Origin: Malus domestica
Taxonomy: Eukaryota; Streptophyta; Magnoliopsida; Rosales; Rosaceae
NCBI RefSeq assembly: GCF_042453785.1
Contig: NC_091676.1
Coordinates: 1,371,501-1,435,500, forward strand
Direction: 5' to 3'
DNA length: 64,000 nucleotides
Made by a program: the position numbers and the translations under genes. This document shows, piece after piece, positions 11,481 through 23,210 of the stretch; within the stretch, counting starts at the first letter, position 1, and each line of letters opens with the position of its first letter. Under the pieces are notes generated by a model. That model searched no databases and had not been told where the DNA came from. It worked only from the letters and a program-made list of their open reading frames with translations.

Positions 11481-13576
11481 ATGATGTCTTCTGTATTTGT
11501 TTTCCTCCTCACTATTTCCTTCCTTACAACCCTGTCATCCTCCGCAACCACTTCCTTCGTCTTCGGCGGCTGTTCCCAGCAAAAATACCTCCCGGGTTCG
11601 CCCTACGAGTCGAAAGTAAACTCGCTCCTCACCTCCCTGGTCAACTCAGCCATGTTCTCTACCTACAACAACTTCACCTTCCCCGGTAGCAGCTCCGCCG
11701 GCTCCCAGGACACCCTATATGGCCTCTTCCAATGCCGTGGCGACCTCAGCAACATTGACTGCTCCCAGTGCGTCGCTCGCTCGGTGAGTCAACTCGGAAC
11801 CCTCTGCCTCGACTCCTGCGGTGGCGCGTTGCAGCTCGAGGGCTGCTTTGTGAAGTACGACAACGCAACGTTCTTAGGGGTGGAGGACAAGACCGTGGTT
11901 GTTAAGAAATGTGGACCGTCGACTGGGTTTGACTCGGATTCGTTGACCAAGCGGGATGCCGTGCTGGCGTATCTTGGGACCAGCGATGGGACTTACAGGC
12001 CGTACAGAGTCAGCGGCTCCGGGAGTGTTCAGGGCGTGGCGCAGTGTATCGGGGATTTGAGTACGAGCGAGTGCCAGGATTGTCTGTCGGAAGCCGTCGG
12101 ACAGCTCAGGTCCGGGTGCGGGACCAGCGCGTGGGGCGACATGTTCTTGGCTAAGTGCTACGTCCGCTACTCGGAAGGTGGATATCACCCGAACGGCGGT
12201 CATGGTAAGATGTTTCGCCACCCCGGATGGTGGTTTCTACTTTCTGGTTTTTGGTTATTTACCCTCTGGTTAAAATGAAGAATTTGAGTTTACCAATAAC
12301 CCCATGTAATTACGGGTGAAACACTGAAATATGCGTCCCAAATGGTTGTTTTGGTAAATTCACTTTTCTTCTGATTATTCTCTCCTTTTTACCTTTTTGT
12401 GTAGTAGTGTATTTAATTAGTGATTAGGTTTGTTTGATGTACTAATTAATTATGCTTGTGTTGTGTGTGCGTGTTGCTAAGGGAGTGTTTGGTGGTGATT
12501 AGGAATATTCAAGTACTTTGATTTTCAGAGTGGTTGTTAACTTGTTACATTCAGTTTGATATATGATAGATTTGCTGTTTATGAGACCAATTTTGATGAA
12601 TGTTAAGTTAAACTGGAAAATTGTTATTGACGTTTCAAAATAGTCGTTATGCACTCCTTTTCTAACAAAGATGAGTCCATAATAATTCTTTAGTGTTAAT
12701 AGCAGCTCTCGTTGGCTGAACCTCGTAAAATAAAAAAATAAAAAAGAAATGCAAAGATGCCCCAAGACTGTTAATTGTAAATAATAAGACTTTCTTGTGT
12801 AACAAAAAGCTCATAGTTCCTTTTTTAATTTACATGCCAATGGGATAAATGCGACCCACTTTGAATTTCTGTCTCGCCAGAAATTTGAGATAAAAATTTC
12901 AACAGTATGGCAGTAGTGATATCTAAATTTACTAGAATTCCTTCACTAATACTGCAAATTAAAGAAATATTTGCTCCTCCTGCCAGAAGTAATCAAGGCT
13001 GCCTAATCTGATTAGACTTTGGTTAATTAAAAGACAACTCAGTTAATGAAATAAAGCATACACACACAATCCGATCAAGCTTAATTCTTCTCATTATTAC
13101 TTTATTATGTTTGCTGTACGTGCATAAAGCTAAAGTGTTTATAAAGTGTTTGATGTTCTTTTTTCCTCTTTCTTTTTGTTCTGCTTTAGATGATCATGAT
13201 GACGACGACGACGATGAGCTTGAGAAGACACTTGCAATACTCATTGGAATTATAGCAGCAGTTGCACTACTCGTCGTATTTCTTTCCTACTTCCGAAAAA
13301 AAATTTATGGCGATGAAAAAGGTACAAACCAGATCTCTCTCTTGTTCTAATCCTTCTTCCTAAGTCCGAATACATGAGACATACTTATATGCACTCTAAT
13401 GTTCTGAACCAAGAATACAATGTCACGTGTTTTAACTTTGCATGTGGCATCGTATACTAAGTTTGGAACATCATTGTGATGTCCGGAGAAATGTATGTAA
13501 ATTCTTTCCCCGATAATACTATACAAGATCGTAATCTTAATTAAACTCTTTTACAAACTATGCAGGTGGTAAATAA
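11481..13576 (+). CDS. Plasmodesmata-located protein (two DUF26 domains)
   Basis: Three coding exons, 11481-12204, 13190-13321 and 13566-13576, giving 288 aa. The protein has a signal peptide (about 1-22), two DUF26/Gnk2 domains each with C-X8-C-X2-C (C85/C94/C97 and C189/C198/C201), an acidic linker almost entirely Asp (242-252), one membrane helix (about 255-275) and a tail of some 13 residues ending GGK. This is the plan of the PDLP family, type I membrane proteins of plasmodesmata that affect callose and cell-to-cell traffic. Lack of a kinase domain separates it from CRK receptors. The last coding exon is only 11 nt. Exon 1 is GC-rich compared with its surroundings. The linker is most like PDLP6-8 members, from memory. 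A (TC)n run lies in the leader at 11417-11443. Confidence 0.93.
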
Positions 13577-14816
13577 AAAAAATGCAGATTGTGGATAGTT
13601 CTGGATGAAAGAGCAAGTGTTCCTAGATAAGCCTGGTATTTACTTGGCTTTCGGTGTCTCCTTTTTATTTTTTGCGTCAAAATTCTATCTCTCCCTCCAT
13701 TGCTCTCTCTCTCTCTCTCTCTCTCTTTGATGTAGTAGTTTCTGGCATATTTCCTTTTGCAAAAGAAGAGCAGTGAGGGTAGATAGAAAGACAGATGTAA
13801 AAAGGGCAACCTTGAAACAAGTGAAATGCGAACTTTGATCAATAAGATAAAAGAGAAGCACAAAGATTCCTTTACTCTTAATCCCACTTAACCACTCTTA
13901 TCAATATTAATTAGCTAGATTGTTTACTAATTATGTGTTTAACTAGCATAAACTTCTGGTAAAGGTCTTGTTTGTGATGCTTTTGCTTTTGTTGGGTGTT
14001 ATGGGACTTTTGGTGCTTTTTAGATTTTATACAGAGGGCAACTTTTGATATTGCAACCAAAAGTTTAAAGATTTCATGCCAAGTTCAAATTTTATTTATT
14101 CTGCAATTCCAATCTTCAATCTCATATAAGCAAAGTAGCTTTCTGCAATCTACCAACTCATATTTGACTACGCATTCTCTGCCTAACATTCAAGAACAAA
14201 GTACTCGGCAAGAAAATGACGATTTTTTTTAGTGTGCGGTGAGATCGTCACCTGATGTTACTAATCCACATATTATAGCATGAGTACAAAGAAACTTTGA
14301 CCTAAGTGTGTAATATTAATAATATAGACACGTGTTATAATATGAGTGGATTGGTGATACTAACGAAATGACAGTCACGCTGAAAAACTTATTTAAAAGA
14401 AGATGGTAGTGTATATAAGCATTGTTTAATGATGGCCCTAAGCAACAATGATTAAGGCAAAGTTCTCCGATATAAAATGCACCAGCTAATATTTTAAAAG
14501 GACAATTAGGTTTGGATTCAATTGGCTAATAATTAAGAAATAAGAGTAGGACTGGGATGCTTCTAAAGCAGAATCTTCTCCCCTCCTCTCTCTCTTGCAT
14601 AATTTGCTTCCTTTTGGTGTTGCATTTTAGCCCCTATAGGGTTTAGGAAATTTCATTTCTGTCCTTTCTAATTGAACATAATTTTATGAATTTTGCTGGA
14701 ATTTCCTCCCTCAGGTACTGTCTACCTCCTCACTAAGCGCGCTCTTCTTGTCATTTCAACTTTATCTTCATATTGAATTTGGCCTGAAGTCTTTCTTTAA
14801 CTTGATCAAATAATGG

Positions 14817-14847
<31 letters not shown>

Positions 14848-15537
14848 GAATATATGTGTGTGTATGTACGTGTGTGTATGTACAATATAATATGTGTCTG
14901 CAAGAAATCCTGAATGATGAAAGCATATTCTGCATAAAATCAGAAACTATGTCCTCAACAAACAAAGGGGACATAGACAAAGCAGTCAACGAAGGTCACA
15001 AGAGTTGTGATAAATTAAGGTGGCAGGTTAGAATATTTTGATTGATAAGATTAAGCGGTGTATTAGATTTAATTAATGAAAAAAAGTAAACTAACAGTGA
15101 GAGCATTTGTCCTATAGTTAAAATTTTCATTGTACAGAAAATACGACTTAATAAATTGTGTTCTCGACACATTGATAAATTTCACCTAGGAGTTTAAAGT
15201 TAAATCACTAGCTACGATTGGTAGGTTTAGACTAATATGTACAAAATTTTCTTTTTCTTTTTTGTTGTGGGGGCTTGTTCAAAGTGATGCGTCATGGACG
15301 GGACAAAAGGGTACTACGCAACTGCTCATTGTGCATGTTCATGTTCAAGATATGAAAATGACAAAGAAGCTGCCGGACCCCCCCCCCCATCTTAAAGCAC
15401 TGATGTTCAATTTAAAACCATATGCTTCAGTGTATGACGTGCATTGATGAATAGAGTATTGACCGTAGAGTTAAAGTTCACTATTAACAATTCTCGATAC
15501 GTATACTGATGCATACTAAAAAAATGCGTCGTATAGA
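13577..15537. other. Intergenic, microsatellites only
   Basis: 3' flank of the plasmodesmatal gene, then AT-rich DNA. Includes (CT)n at 13702-13727 and (TA)n at 14821-14847 followed by TG-rich sequence. Short frames near 14000 and 14900 show no recognised homology. Confidence 0.6.
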
Positions 15538-15870
15538 GATACTACACAATAACATGCTAGACTTTTGTCATTCACTGCGGAAAACTCTAAACACAAGACC
15601 GTACGTGTAGGATCTTTTGTACTTAACAAGCGGAGCAGTGGACAATTCTTATTCGGAGACACGTGAGATCAAGTGAGGATTTTGGATAAATAGTATGTTA
15701 TGAAATACTCCACAATAACATGCTCGACTTTTGTCATTCAATGCGGAAAACTCTTTAACATAAGACCGTAGGTGTAGGATCTTTTGTACTCAACAAGCGG
15801 AGCATTGGGCAGTTCTTATTCGGAGACACGTGAGATCAAGTGAGGATTTTGGACTAATAGTATGTTATGA
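15538..15870. repeat. Tandem duplication, period about 166 bp
   Basis: A unit containing acacaataacatgct, tttgtcattca, gcggaaaactct and cggagacacgtgagatcaag occurs at about 15538-15703 and again at 15704-15870 with few differences. It lies about 100 bases outside the left end of the Harbinger element and is not part of it. Confidence 0.9.
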
Positions 15871-15979
15871 AATGTGAGCGTCCAACTCAAAACTAATTAA
15901 CAGATAAATAACCCAACTAAAAACTAATTGAAAATGACTCGTAAGTAAAAACTGAAAGCCCAAAACAATAAGGGTGCGT

Positions 15980-16105
15980 TTGTTGCGCCGGACTGTCTCG
16001 GACTGGACTAGCTGCCGGGACTAAGCTGGACTGGCTTAGACTGGACTAAGCTGGACTAACTTAGTGAAGCGTTTGGTGCAGTCTCGGACTAAGAAGCAGG
16101 ATAAG
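15980..16105. repeat. Left subterminal GGACT repeats of the Harbinger element
   Basis: Units such as GGACTGGACTA, GGACTAAGCTGGACT and TTAGACTGGACTAAGC occur repeatedly over about 120 bases. The right end (about 22340-22450) has the related CTAGTCCAGTCCAGTCCC. Repeated short motifs near both ends are typical binding sites for element-encoded proteins; that role is inferred here. Confidence 0.8.
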
Positions 16106-16573
16106 AAAAACAGTACTGTTCACCAGATTTGTGTTTGCTTAGACTAGGACTACAAATCTTTGTCATTGTGTAATAGAGTAATGCTACAAATCTCATGATA
16201 TGGGTTAATTGGAGCATATTTTTGCCATGTATATTATGAATCTTAAAAAAAATTGACAATTGTTTTGTTTCTATTACCTGCTAATAGAATTGGGTTTAAT
16301 TTGCAAATGTAGCTTGATTTAAACTCTATCACCCAACAGAAGAAAAATAATAGTGGCCAATACATGCAACTTCAACAAATACAAGTACATAAGATCTCCA
16401 TAATTTAGAAAATCCTAGTTAACATTAGTTAACATTAGCCAAAATAGATCTCCATAATTTACAAAATGGCTAGTTAACATAAGCCAAAATACTAGTGCAA
16501 AGCTAAGTTATAAGTCATAACATAAGACTGTATGATTAATAAAATACATCCATGTTAACATTAGCCAAAATCC

Positions 16574-17564
16574 TCATCCGCTTGCGTTGTCTCTTAAAAG
16601 TCTTTGGACGAACACTTTCTTGAGTTCCGGTTTGATTGCCCTGAACACTCCCACATTTTTTGGTTTATCCAAAATAAGAGACAATGCATCAATTTGATCC
16701 ATAGGAGAGAGACCCATTGCTTCAAGTTCATTAGCTATGTCAGTATGATCTGCAGTACCTTGAACTAAAGCTTCAGTTACCATTTGCATCCTCTTCCCAC
16801 TTTCAACATAAAAATCTTTCAGTCCACTGATAATTGCCTCGGTTCCATCACTTGAACTTCCCACAGCTCTTTTCCTCTTTCTTTGGCTATTTTCAGATGG
16901 GGTGCTTTGTTGGCTTTGTTGGTTCATTGAAGAAACAAAATTATCACCTCCAATATCACTTTCACCAACATGATCATGACTTTGTTCCTCCACCATTTGA
17001 GCAGGGGTTTCGGCTACATTACCCGTAGCCCGATCTTTTCCAAATATATATGCAAATCTATCAAACAGTGGAAAAGGTTTGCTTCTCCATCCATCGGCTT
17101 CTTTATTTCTCTAAGATTATATCAACATAGCAAAACTAAAATTTAGCATGCGTAACAAATATAGGAGCAAGAATATAACTAATGCATAAATAAAATAGGA
17201 TATGAACCTGCACATAAGTTTGCCATGCGTCATCACTGTCAACTTCAACGCACTTTTTGACATCATTCCATGCAAATCCACTTGTGTTTATCATGTCAAC
17301 GACCATACTATATGTTTTTTTCCATTTCTTCAACTTGGACTCAATATGTGGATTTGCCTTTATATTTGAATGAGGACATAAAACATTGACAGCTTTTGCT
17401 ATTTCAACCAAAGTACCTTGTTTGAAAGCACCGGTGTCACACCGTTGCTTCCGAGCAACAAAATCCTCAAGAACTCCTAGTAATACTTCTTCCTCAAATG
17501 CTTCCCATTTACGCCTTCTTCCTTTTGGCTCTTGAGTAGCATTCAAAATATTTTCGTTATCCAT
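16574..17564 (-). CDS. Myb/SANT-like DNA-binding protein of the Harbinger element
   Basis: Two exons, 17564-17208 and 17110-16574, 297 aa. The N-terminal half (about 15-120) has the tryptophan-bearing Myb/SANT-like fold of plant PIF ORF1 proteins (RRKWEAFEEEVLLGVLEDFV; later KWKKTYSMV, GFAWN, WQTYV). After it come RSKPFPLFDRFAYIFG, a polar Gln/Ser-rich linker with basic KRKR, and a helical C-terminal part. In this superfamily the second protein works with the transposase in DNA binding and nuclear import. It lies 200 bases downstream of the transposase stop, same strand. Similar domesticated genes exist in plants, but position inside intact element ends makes this the element's own gene. Confidence 0.9.
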
Positions 17565-17764
17565 ACCTAAACAAAAAATATTTTAATGAAGGAAAATACC
17601 ATACAAATAATCAATTTGCATAATATCCAATCAACTTGCATAATATCCAATCAACTTGCATAATATCCAATTAATTTGCATACCATCCAATCATTGTGCT
17701 AATATCTAACAAATGCATGATAAAAAGGAATACTAAAATAAAATGTTATCATTAAAACATATAG

Positions 17765-19148
17765 CTAGTTCGGTTGCTGGTTCCTAATTGCTCTCCACTC
17801 ATTATACATTTCCTCAGCCATATCATTCCTCATTGCAGTCCACTGGTCCGATGATTGAACACTACCAACATATTCACCTTCTTCTGTATTTTGTCCATCT
17901 TCTATTATTGGCAAATTCTCCATTGGATCTACTAACATCTCTTGCCTAATAAGATTGTGTAGTAGGCAACAAGCGGTAATTATTCGACCTTGTGTCCTTA
18001 TCGGATAGAAAGATGGACTCCTTAGTATCGACCACCTTCCTTTTAGCAAGCCAAAACAGCGTTCAATTACATTCCTTGCCTTAGAATGCTTCATGTTAAA
18101 ATATTCTTCCTTATTAGAAGGTGTTCGTCCCTCCCATTCAGATACATGATAAGGTATTCCTCTATAGGGTGCAAGGAATCCTTCACCATTTGTATAACCA
18201 CTATCTACAAGGTAATAACAACCTAATGAAGAAAAAAAAACAGACCTTATTAGTGTTTTGTAGTTGACAAACAGAACTAAACCTAACTTAGAAAGTTGAG
18301 ACTAAGTAATAATCTTACCCGCTGGTACCTTAAAACCATTAGGCCTACTAATTGCATCATGTAGCACTCTAGAGTCTGATGCGGAACCCTCCCACCCCGG
18401 AAACACATATATGAACTGCATATCTCCTGAACACACACCTAACACATTAGTTGCGACTCGACCCTTTCTTGTTCGGTATCTTGGTTTGTCAATTTCAGGT
18501 ACATGCACATCAATGTGTGTTCCATCCAATGCTCCCAAGCAATTCTTAAAAATAAAAAATAAAAAACTTTTTGTTAATTTATACAAAGGCAATGAAGAGT
18601 TAAAGCTTAAGGAAAATGAAAAATATTTCTCATCATACCTTAAAACATCGCCACCTAGCATCTGTAGAATCAATAGGCACAGGCTGTGGGACTTTTAGTA
18701 GGAAACCTTGTAATCGCAAAATTCCTTGCAATACGCTATTGAAATACCTACTTATAGTCTCTCCCGACCTATAAAATCTACCGCCAACACTACGATTCTT
18801 AGTATGATGTGCTAATATTTGTAAAGTCATACACACCTGTTCCTCTACAGACACCAAACCATCAGTTTTTACCCTCCCATCTTGACGAAGTAAGTCGCAT
18901 AATATGCCAAAAGTCCTTCTATCCATTCTCAATTCGTTAACACATTCAGTATCAGTATTCCCTATTATACCATTCAGATAACACAAACTAATCTCTCGTC
19001 TAATAAGTGAACGGTTAGTCAATGTGGGTCGTTCAACATGTCTCTGTTTGCCACGTAGCATCATCACCACAAGAATCGTACAAATACAAATTGTTTCCAA
19101 ATAAGACATCTCTAACAATAAGATCAATAAAAGCTTCCTTCGATCCAT
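17765..19148 (-). CDS. PIF/Harbinger DDE transposase (ALP1/HARBI1-like)
   Basis: Three exons, 19148-18639, 18544-18319 and 18222-17765, 397 aa. The family cuts and pastes DNA with a DDE nuclease. Visible motifs: ALDGTHI (D177), DSRVL (D227), [18 protein letters not shown] (D252) and [14 protein letters not shown] (E299). D177, D252 and E299 are the likely triad; 46 residues separate D252 and E299, close to the family's usual spacing. The N-terminal part (about 60-160) holds a helix-turn-helix-like region with [16 protein letters not shown] short hydrophobic stretch follows the first residues. No frame break is present. The CA-rich array lies upstream of its start codon in the presumed 5' UTR or leader intron. 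Confidence 0.93.
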
Positions 19149-19479
19149 ATCTATCCAAACAAAAAAAAAACAAAAAACAAATTAACTAAATCATTAACCC
19201 GAGGCAACAAATATACATATGGCGTTGAAAAAAAAAAGTTTTCATTAACCCGAGGCATCATATTCAAAATGTTCTACTCTTATACATCTATAAACATGTG
19301 TCTAAGAACACTAGTATGAGGATTGCTATCATTGCTAGGCATTGCATGTGAAAAGGGAAATTAAAGGACACCTGTAATGCAGTAGCCTTAGCCTTAGCCT
19401 TCCGTTTATGCTCCTCTTCTCTGCAACCAACAACCACAACAAATTGCAATTCAGCATCAACCCCACACAATACAAAACA

Positions 19480-21945
19480 TTCACATTGTATACACAGTAC
19501 ATACATACACACTGCAAACACAGTACATACATACACTGCATACATACACACTGCAAACACAGTACATACATACACACACTACATACACTGCATACACTAC
19601 ACACACACTACATACACTACACACATACACTGCATACACTACACACACACCCTGCAAGTACACACACAGTGCATACATACATACACACACTGCATACACC
19701 CTGCATACACCCTGCATACATACACACTGCATACACAGTACACAAACACACACACACACTACATACACTACACTTACACACACACTGCATACACTACACA
19801 CACACCCTGCATACACACTGCACACACACACACTCACACTCACACACTGCACACACACACACACACTGCATACATACTGCATACACACACACACTGCATA
19901 TATACACACACACTGCATACATACACACACACTCACACTTACACACACTGCATACATACTGCATACATACACATACACTGCATACATACTACATACATAC
20001 ACACACACACACTGCATACATACACACACACTCACACTTACACACACACTGCACACACACACACTCACACTCACACACTGCATATATACACACACACACA
20101 CACTGCGCACACGCACACACACTGCACACACTGCATAGACACACACATACTGCACACACTGCATAGACACACACACACTGCATACACACTCACACACACT
20201 GCACACACACACACAAACTGCATACACACTCACACACACACTGCACACACACACACACACTGCATACACACACACACACACTGCATACACACACACACAC
20301 ACACTCACACTCACACACTGAACACAGTCACACACACACACACACTGGACACACACATACACACACTGCATATATACACACACACACAAACTGCACACAC
20401 ACACTGCATACACACACAAATTGCACACACACACAAACTGCACACACACACACTGCATACACACACAAACTGCACACACACACAAACTGCACACACACAC
20501 ACACTACATACACACACACACACTGCACACACACTCACACTCACACACACTCACACTCACACACTGAACACTCACACACTGAACACAGTGACACACACAC
20601 ACACACGAGGACAGAGTGCAACAAACTCTTACCCTCACACACACACTCTGTTTTTATACTCACACACACACACTGCATACATACTTGCATACACACACAC
20701 TGCACACACACACACACACTGCACACACACACACACGCACACACACACACACACTGCATACATACTGCATACATACACACACACACACACACACTGCACA
20801 CACTGCATAGACACACACACACTGCACACACTGCATACACACTCACACACACACTGCACACACACACACAAACTGCATACACACTCACACACACACTGCA
20901 CACACACACACACACACACTGCATACACACACACACTGCACACACACTCACACTCACACACACTCACACTCACACTTACACTCACACTCACACACAAACA
21001 CACACACACACTGCACACTTACACTCACACTCACACTCACACTCACACTCACACTTACACACACACTGCATACATACTGCATACATACACACACACACTG
21101 CATACATACTACATACATACACACACACACACAAACTGCACACACACACTGCATACACACTGAACACAGTCACACACACACACACACTGGACACACACAT
21201 ACACACACACACAAACTGCACACACACACTGCATACACACACAAATTGCACACACACACAAACTGCACACACACACACTGCATACACACACAAACTGCAC
21301 ACACACACAAACTGCACACACACACACACTACATACACACACACACTGCACACACACTCACACTCACACACACTCACACTCACACACTGCATACACACTC
21401 ACACACACACTGCACACACACACACACAAACTGCATACACACTCACACACACACTGCACACACACACACACACTGCATACACACACACACTGCACACACA
21501 CTCACACTCACACACACTCACACTCACACTTACACTCACACTCACACACAAACACACACACACACACAAACACTTACACTCACACTCACACTCACACTCA
21601 CACTCACACACACATTTTACACACACAACTCACACACACATTTTACACACACAACTCACACACATACACACAAAAACAGATTACACACACACACACGGAC
21701 ATATTGCACACACATTTTACACACACAACTCACACACACACACTGCAAATAACACAGGTTACACACACACACACGGATAGATTACACACACATTTTACAC
21801 ACACAACTCACACACACACATATATTACACAGGTTACACAGATTACATACACACACACACACACACAAACACACTCACACACACACAAACACACAGACAA
21901 ATTTTTTTTCAGTACACACAAACACACACACAGAGAGCACACACC
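19480..21945. repeat. Giant CA-rich minisatellite inside the Harbinger element
   Basis: About 2.4 kb made almost only of (CA)n blocks punctuated by TGCATACA, TGCACACA, CTCACACTCACA, CACTTACA and CTACATACA. Larger blocks are repeated: a stretch with gaacacagtcacac, ctggacac and caaattgcac at about 20310-20575 recurs at about 21160-21390, and the stretch at about 20835-21000 recurs at about 21390-21555. The array lacks stop codons over long runs on both strands, giving false Cys/Val or His/Thr reading frames. It sits between the transposase start and the right terminal region. Confidence 0.95.
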
Positions 21946-22470
21946 TGAGACTAATCTCAATTTCATCTTATGAAAACCCCAAATTCTAATCTCAATTTCA
22001 CCTAAATAACAAAACCCTAATTTGTTCAATTGCAAATCCACTTGTATATTATGAATTTCTCAAACCCAAAACAATAAAATCAAATAAACCTCAGTTAATA
22101 TCACAAACAAATCCACACAAATCGACGAAAAAAAATCCAAGATTCGAAGCTTACCGACTAGAGGCAGATGACAACGACCAGATGCAAGGACGACGATGAG
22201 CGTGAGGACGATGTGGGAGCACGGCAAGGACGACGACGAGGGCAGACGCAGAGATGAGGACGATGTGGGATGTGAGATGTGGGAAGACGCGGTTTCTCTG
22301 GCTTACGAGTCCGCCCGAATTTGGGATCCCTCGTGAAGAACGGCTAAGCCCCCCCTTAGTCCTAGCGAATCCCACCTAAGCTCATTAAAGCTAATCCCGG
22401 TACCCACCAAACACTGGACTATAGTCTAGTCCAGTCCAGTCCCAGCGAATCCTGTCAAACAAACGTGCCC
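21946..22470 (-). promoter_or_regulatory. 5' leader and promoter end of the Harbinger element
   Basis: Non-repetitive sequence between the CA array and the right terminal inverted repeat. It includes a GA-rich part with repeated gaggacgatgtggga (22200-22280), a CTAGTCCAGTCCAGTCCC cluster (about 22425-22445) and the terminal repeat. By position it should hold the transposase promoter; no clear TATA box was placed. Confidence 0.55.
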
Positions 22471-22473
22471 TAA

Positions 22474-22817
22474 GTTTCCAACTCACCAAAAATTAGGGTT
22501 GGACCTTGCTGACCACAGAAGACATAGATTGGGCCGAATTAACCATATAAAGTTGGATTGGGGTTAAAACGACTCAAAAGTAAAAAAACCAAAAACTAGG
22601 GGCGTAATTGCAAATCACTTCCACCTGTCCAAGCAACGAGCCGCCACGCGTCGAATTTTCCCAAAACTTTACTAACTCACCCGGTCCTCCAACAATTTCA
22701 TCGGGCCAGTTTAAGGCGCTGAGAGAAATCGAGAGAGGTCGTTCCTCACGAAGCAAAGCATATTTCTGAAATTTCCCAAAAAACCAGAACCGGAAAAGCG
22801 AGCAGCACAGAGATCCG
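22474..22817 (+). promoter_or_regulatory. Upstream region of the BAP31-like gene
   Basis: Only about 345 bases separate the Harbinger end from the start codon. A TATAAAG-like sequence lies near 22546; a TATA box so far upstream would imply a leader of about 240 bases. No other element was recognised. Confidence 0.4.
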
Positions 22818-23210
22818 ATGGCGTTGGAGTGGGTTGTCCTCGGGTACGCCGCTGCCGCGGAGGCGATCATGGTGCTCCTCCTCACGATCCCCGGCCTCGA
22901 CGGCCTCCGCAAGGGCCTCGTCACTGTCACCCGCAACCTCCTCAAACCGTTTCTCTCAGTGGTGCCGTTCTGCCTCTTCTTGCTCATGGACATCTACTGG
23001 AAGTACGAGACTCGCCCGAGCTGCGAAGGCGACTCCTGCACTCCCTCGGAGTACCTCCGCCACCAGAAGTCGATCATGAAGAGCCAGCGCAACGCGCTCT
23101 TGATCGCCGCCGCCTTGATCTTCTACTGGCTCCTCTACACCGTCACCCACCTCGTTGTCCGCATCGAGCAGTTGAACCAGCGCGTCGAGCGCTTGAAGAA
23201 TCGCGACTGA
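22818..23210 (+). CDS. BAP31-like ER membrane protein (short plant form)
   Basis: A single 130-aa exon. Three membrane helices are visible: about 5-25, 44-61 and 93-113, then a charged coiled-coil start (RIEQLNQRVERLKNRD). Between helices 2 and 3 is a polar loop with SEYLRHQKSIMKSQRNALL, a conserved block of the B-cell receptor-associated protein 31 family. These proteins reside in the ER membrane and act in export or quality control of membrane proteins; the role of the plant short form is less defined. It is about 100 residues shorter than animal BAP31, lacking the long coiled coil, as many plant members do. The start is the first ATG and gives the family N terminus. GC-rich coding sequence stands out from its flanks. 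Confidence 0.93.
   Translation: MALEWVVLGYAAAAEAIMVLLLTIPGLDGLRKGLVTVTRNLLKPFLSVVPFCLFLLMDIYWKYETRPSCEGDSCTPSEYLRHQKSIMKSQRNALLIAAALIFYWLLYTVTHLVVRIEQLNQRVERLKNRD

Larger units (their letters stand above)
15972..22470 (-). mobile_element. Complete-looking PIF/Harbinger transposon, 6.5 kb
   Basis: The element starts GGGTGCGTTTGTTG and ends in a sequence whose reverse complement is GGGCACGTTTGTTTG; TAA flanks both sides (15969-15971 and 22471-22473). Two genes lie on the minus strand in the usual order: transposase (19148-17765) then Myb/SANT-like protein (17564-16574), each with short introns of 94-97 bases and no stop in the exons. Both subterminal regions are dense in GGACT/CTAGTCC-type repeats. 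Between the transposase start and the promoter end lies a 2.4-kb CA-rich array. Intact ends, duplication, catalytic residues and splice sites suggest a young and possibly autonomous copy. Activity cannot be judged from sequence. Confidence 0.92.

Noticed and set aside
11874-12221. 115-residue antisense frame within the plasmodesmatal gene
   Set aside because: Shadow of GC-rich coding sequence on the other strand.
19408-21973. Many long open frames (up to 339 residues) rich in Cys/Val or His/Thr on both strands
   Set aside because: They are the translation of CA/TG repeat DNA, which lacks stop codons in all frames; no start context, composition or family support.
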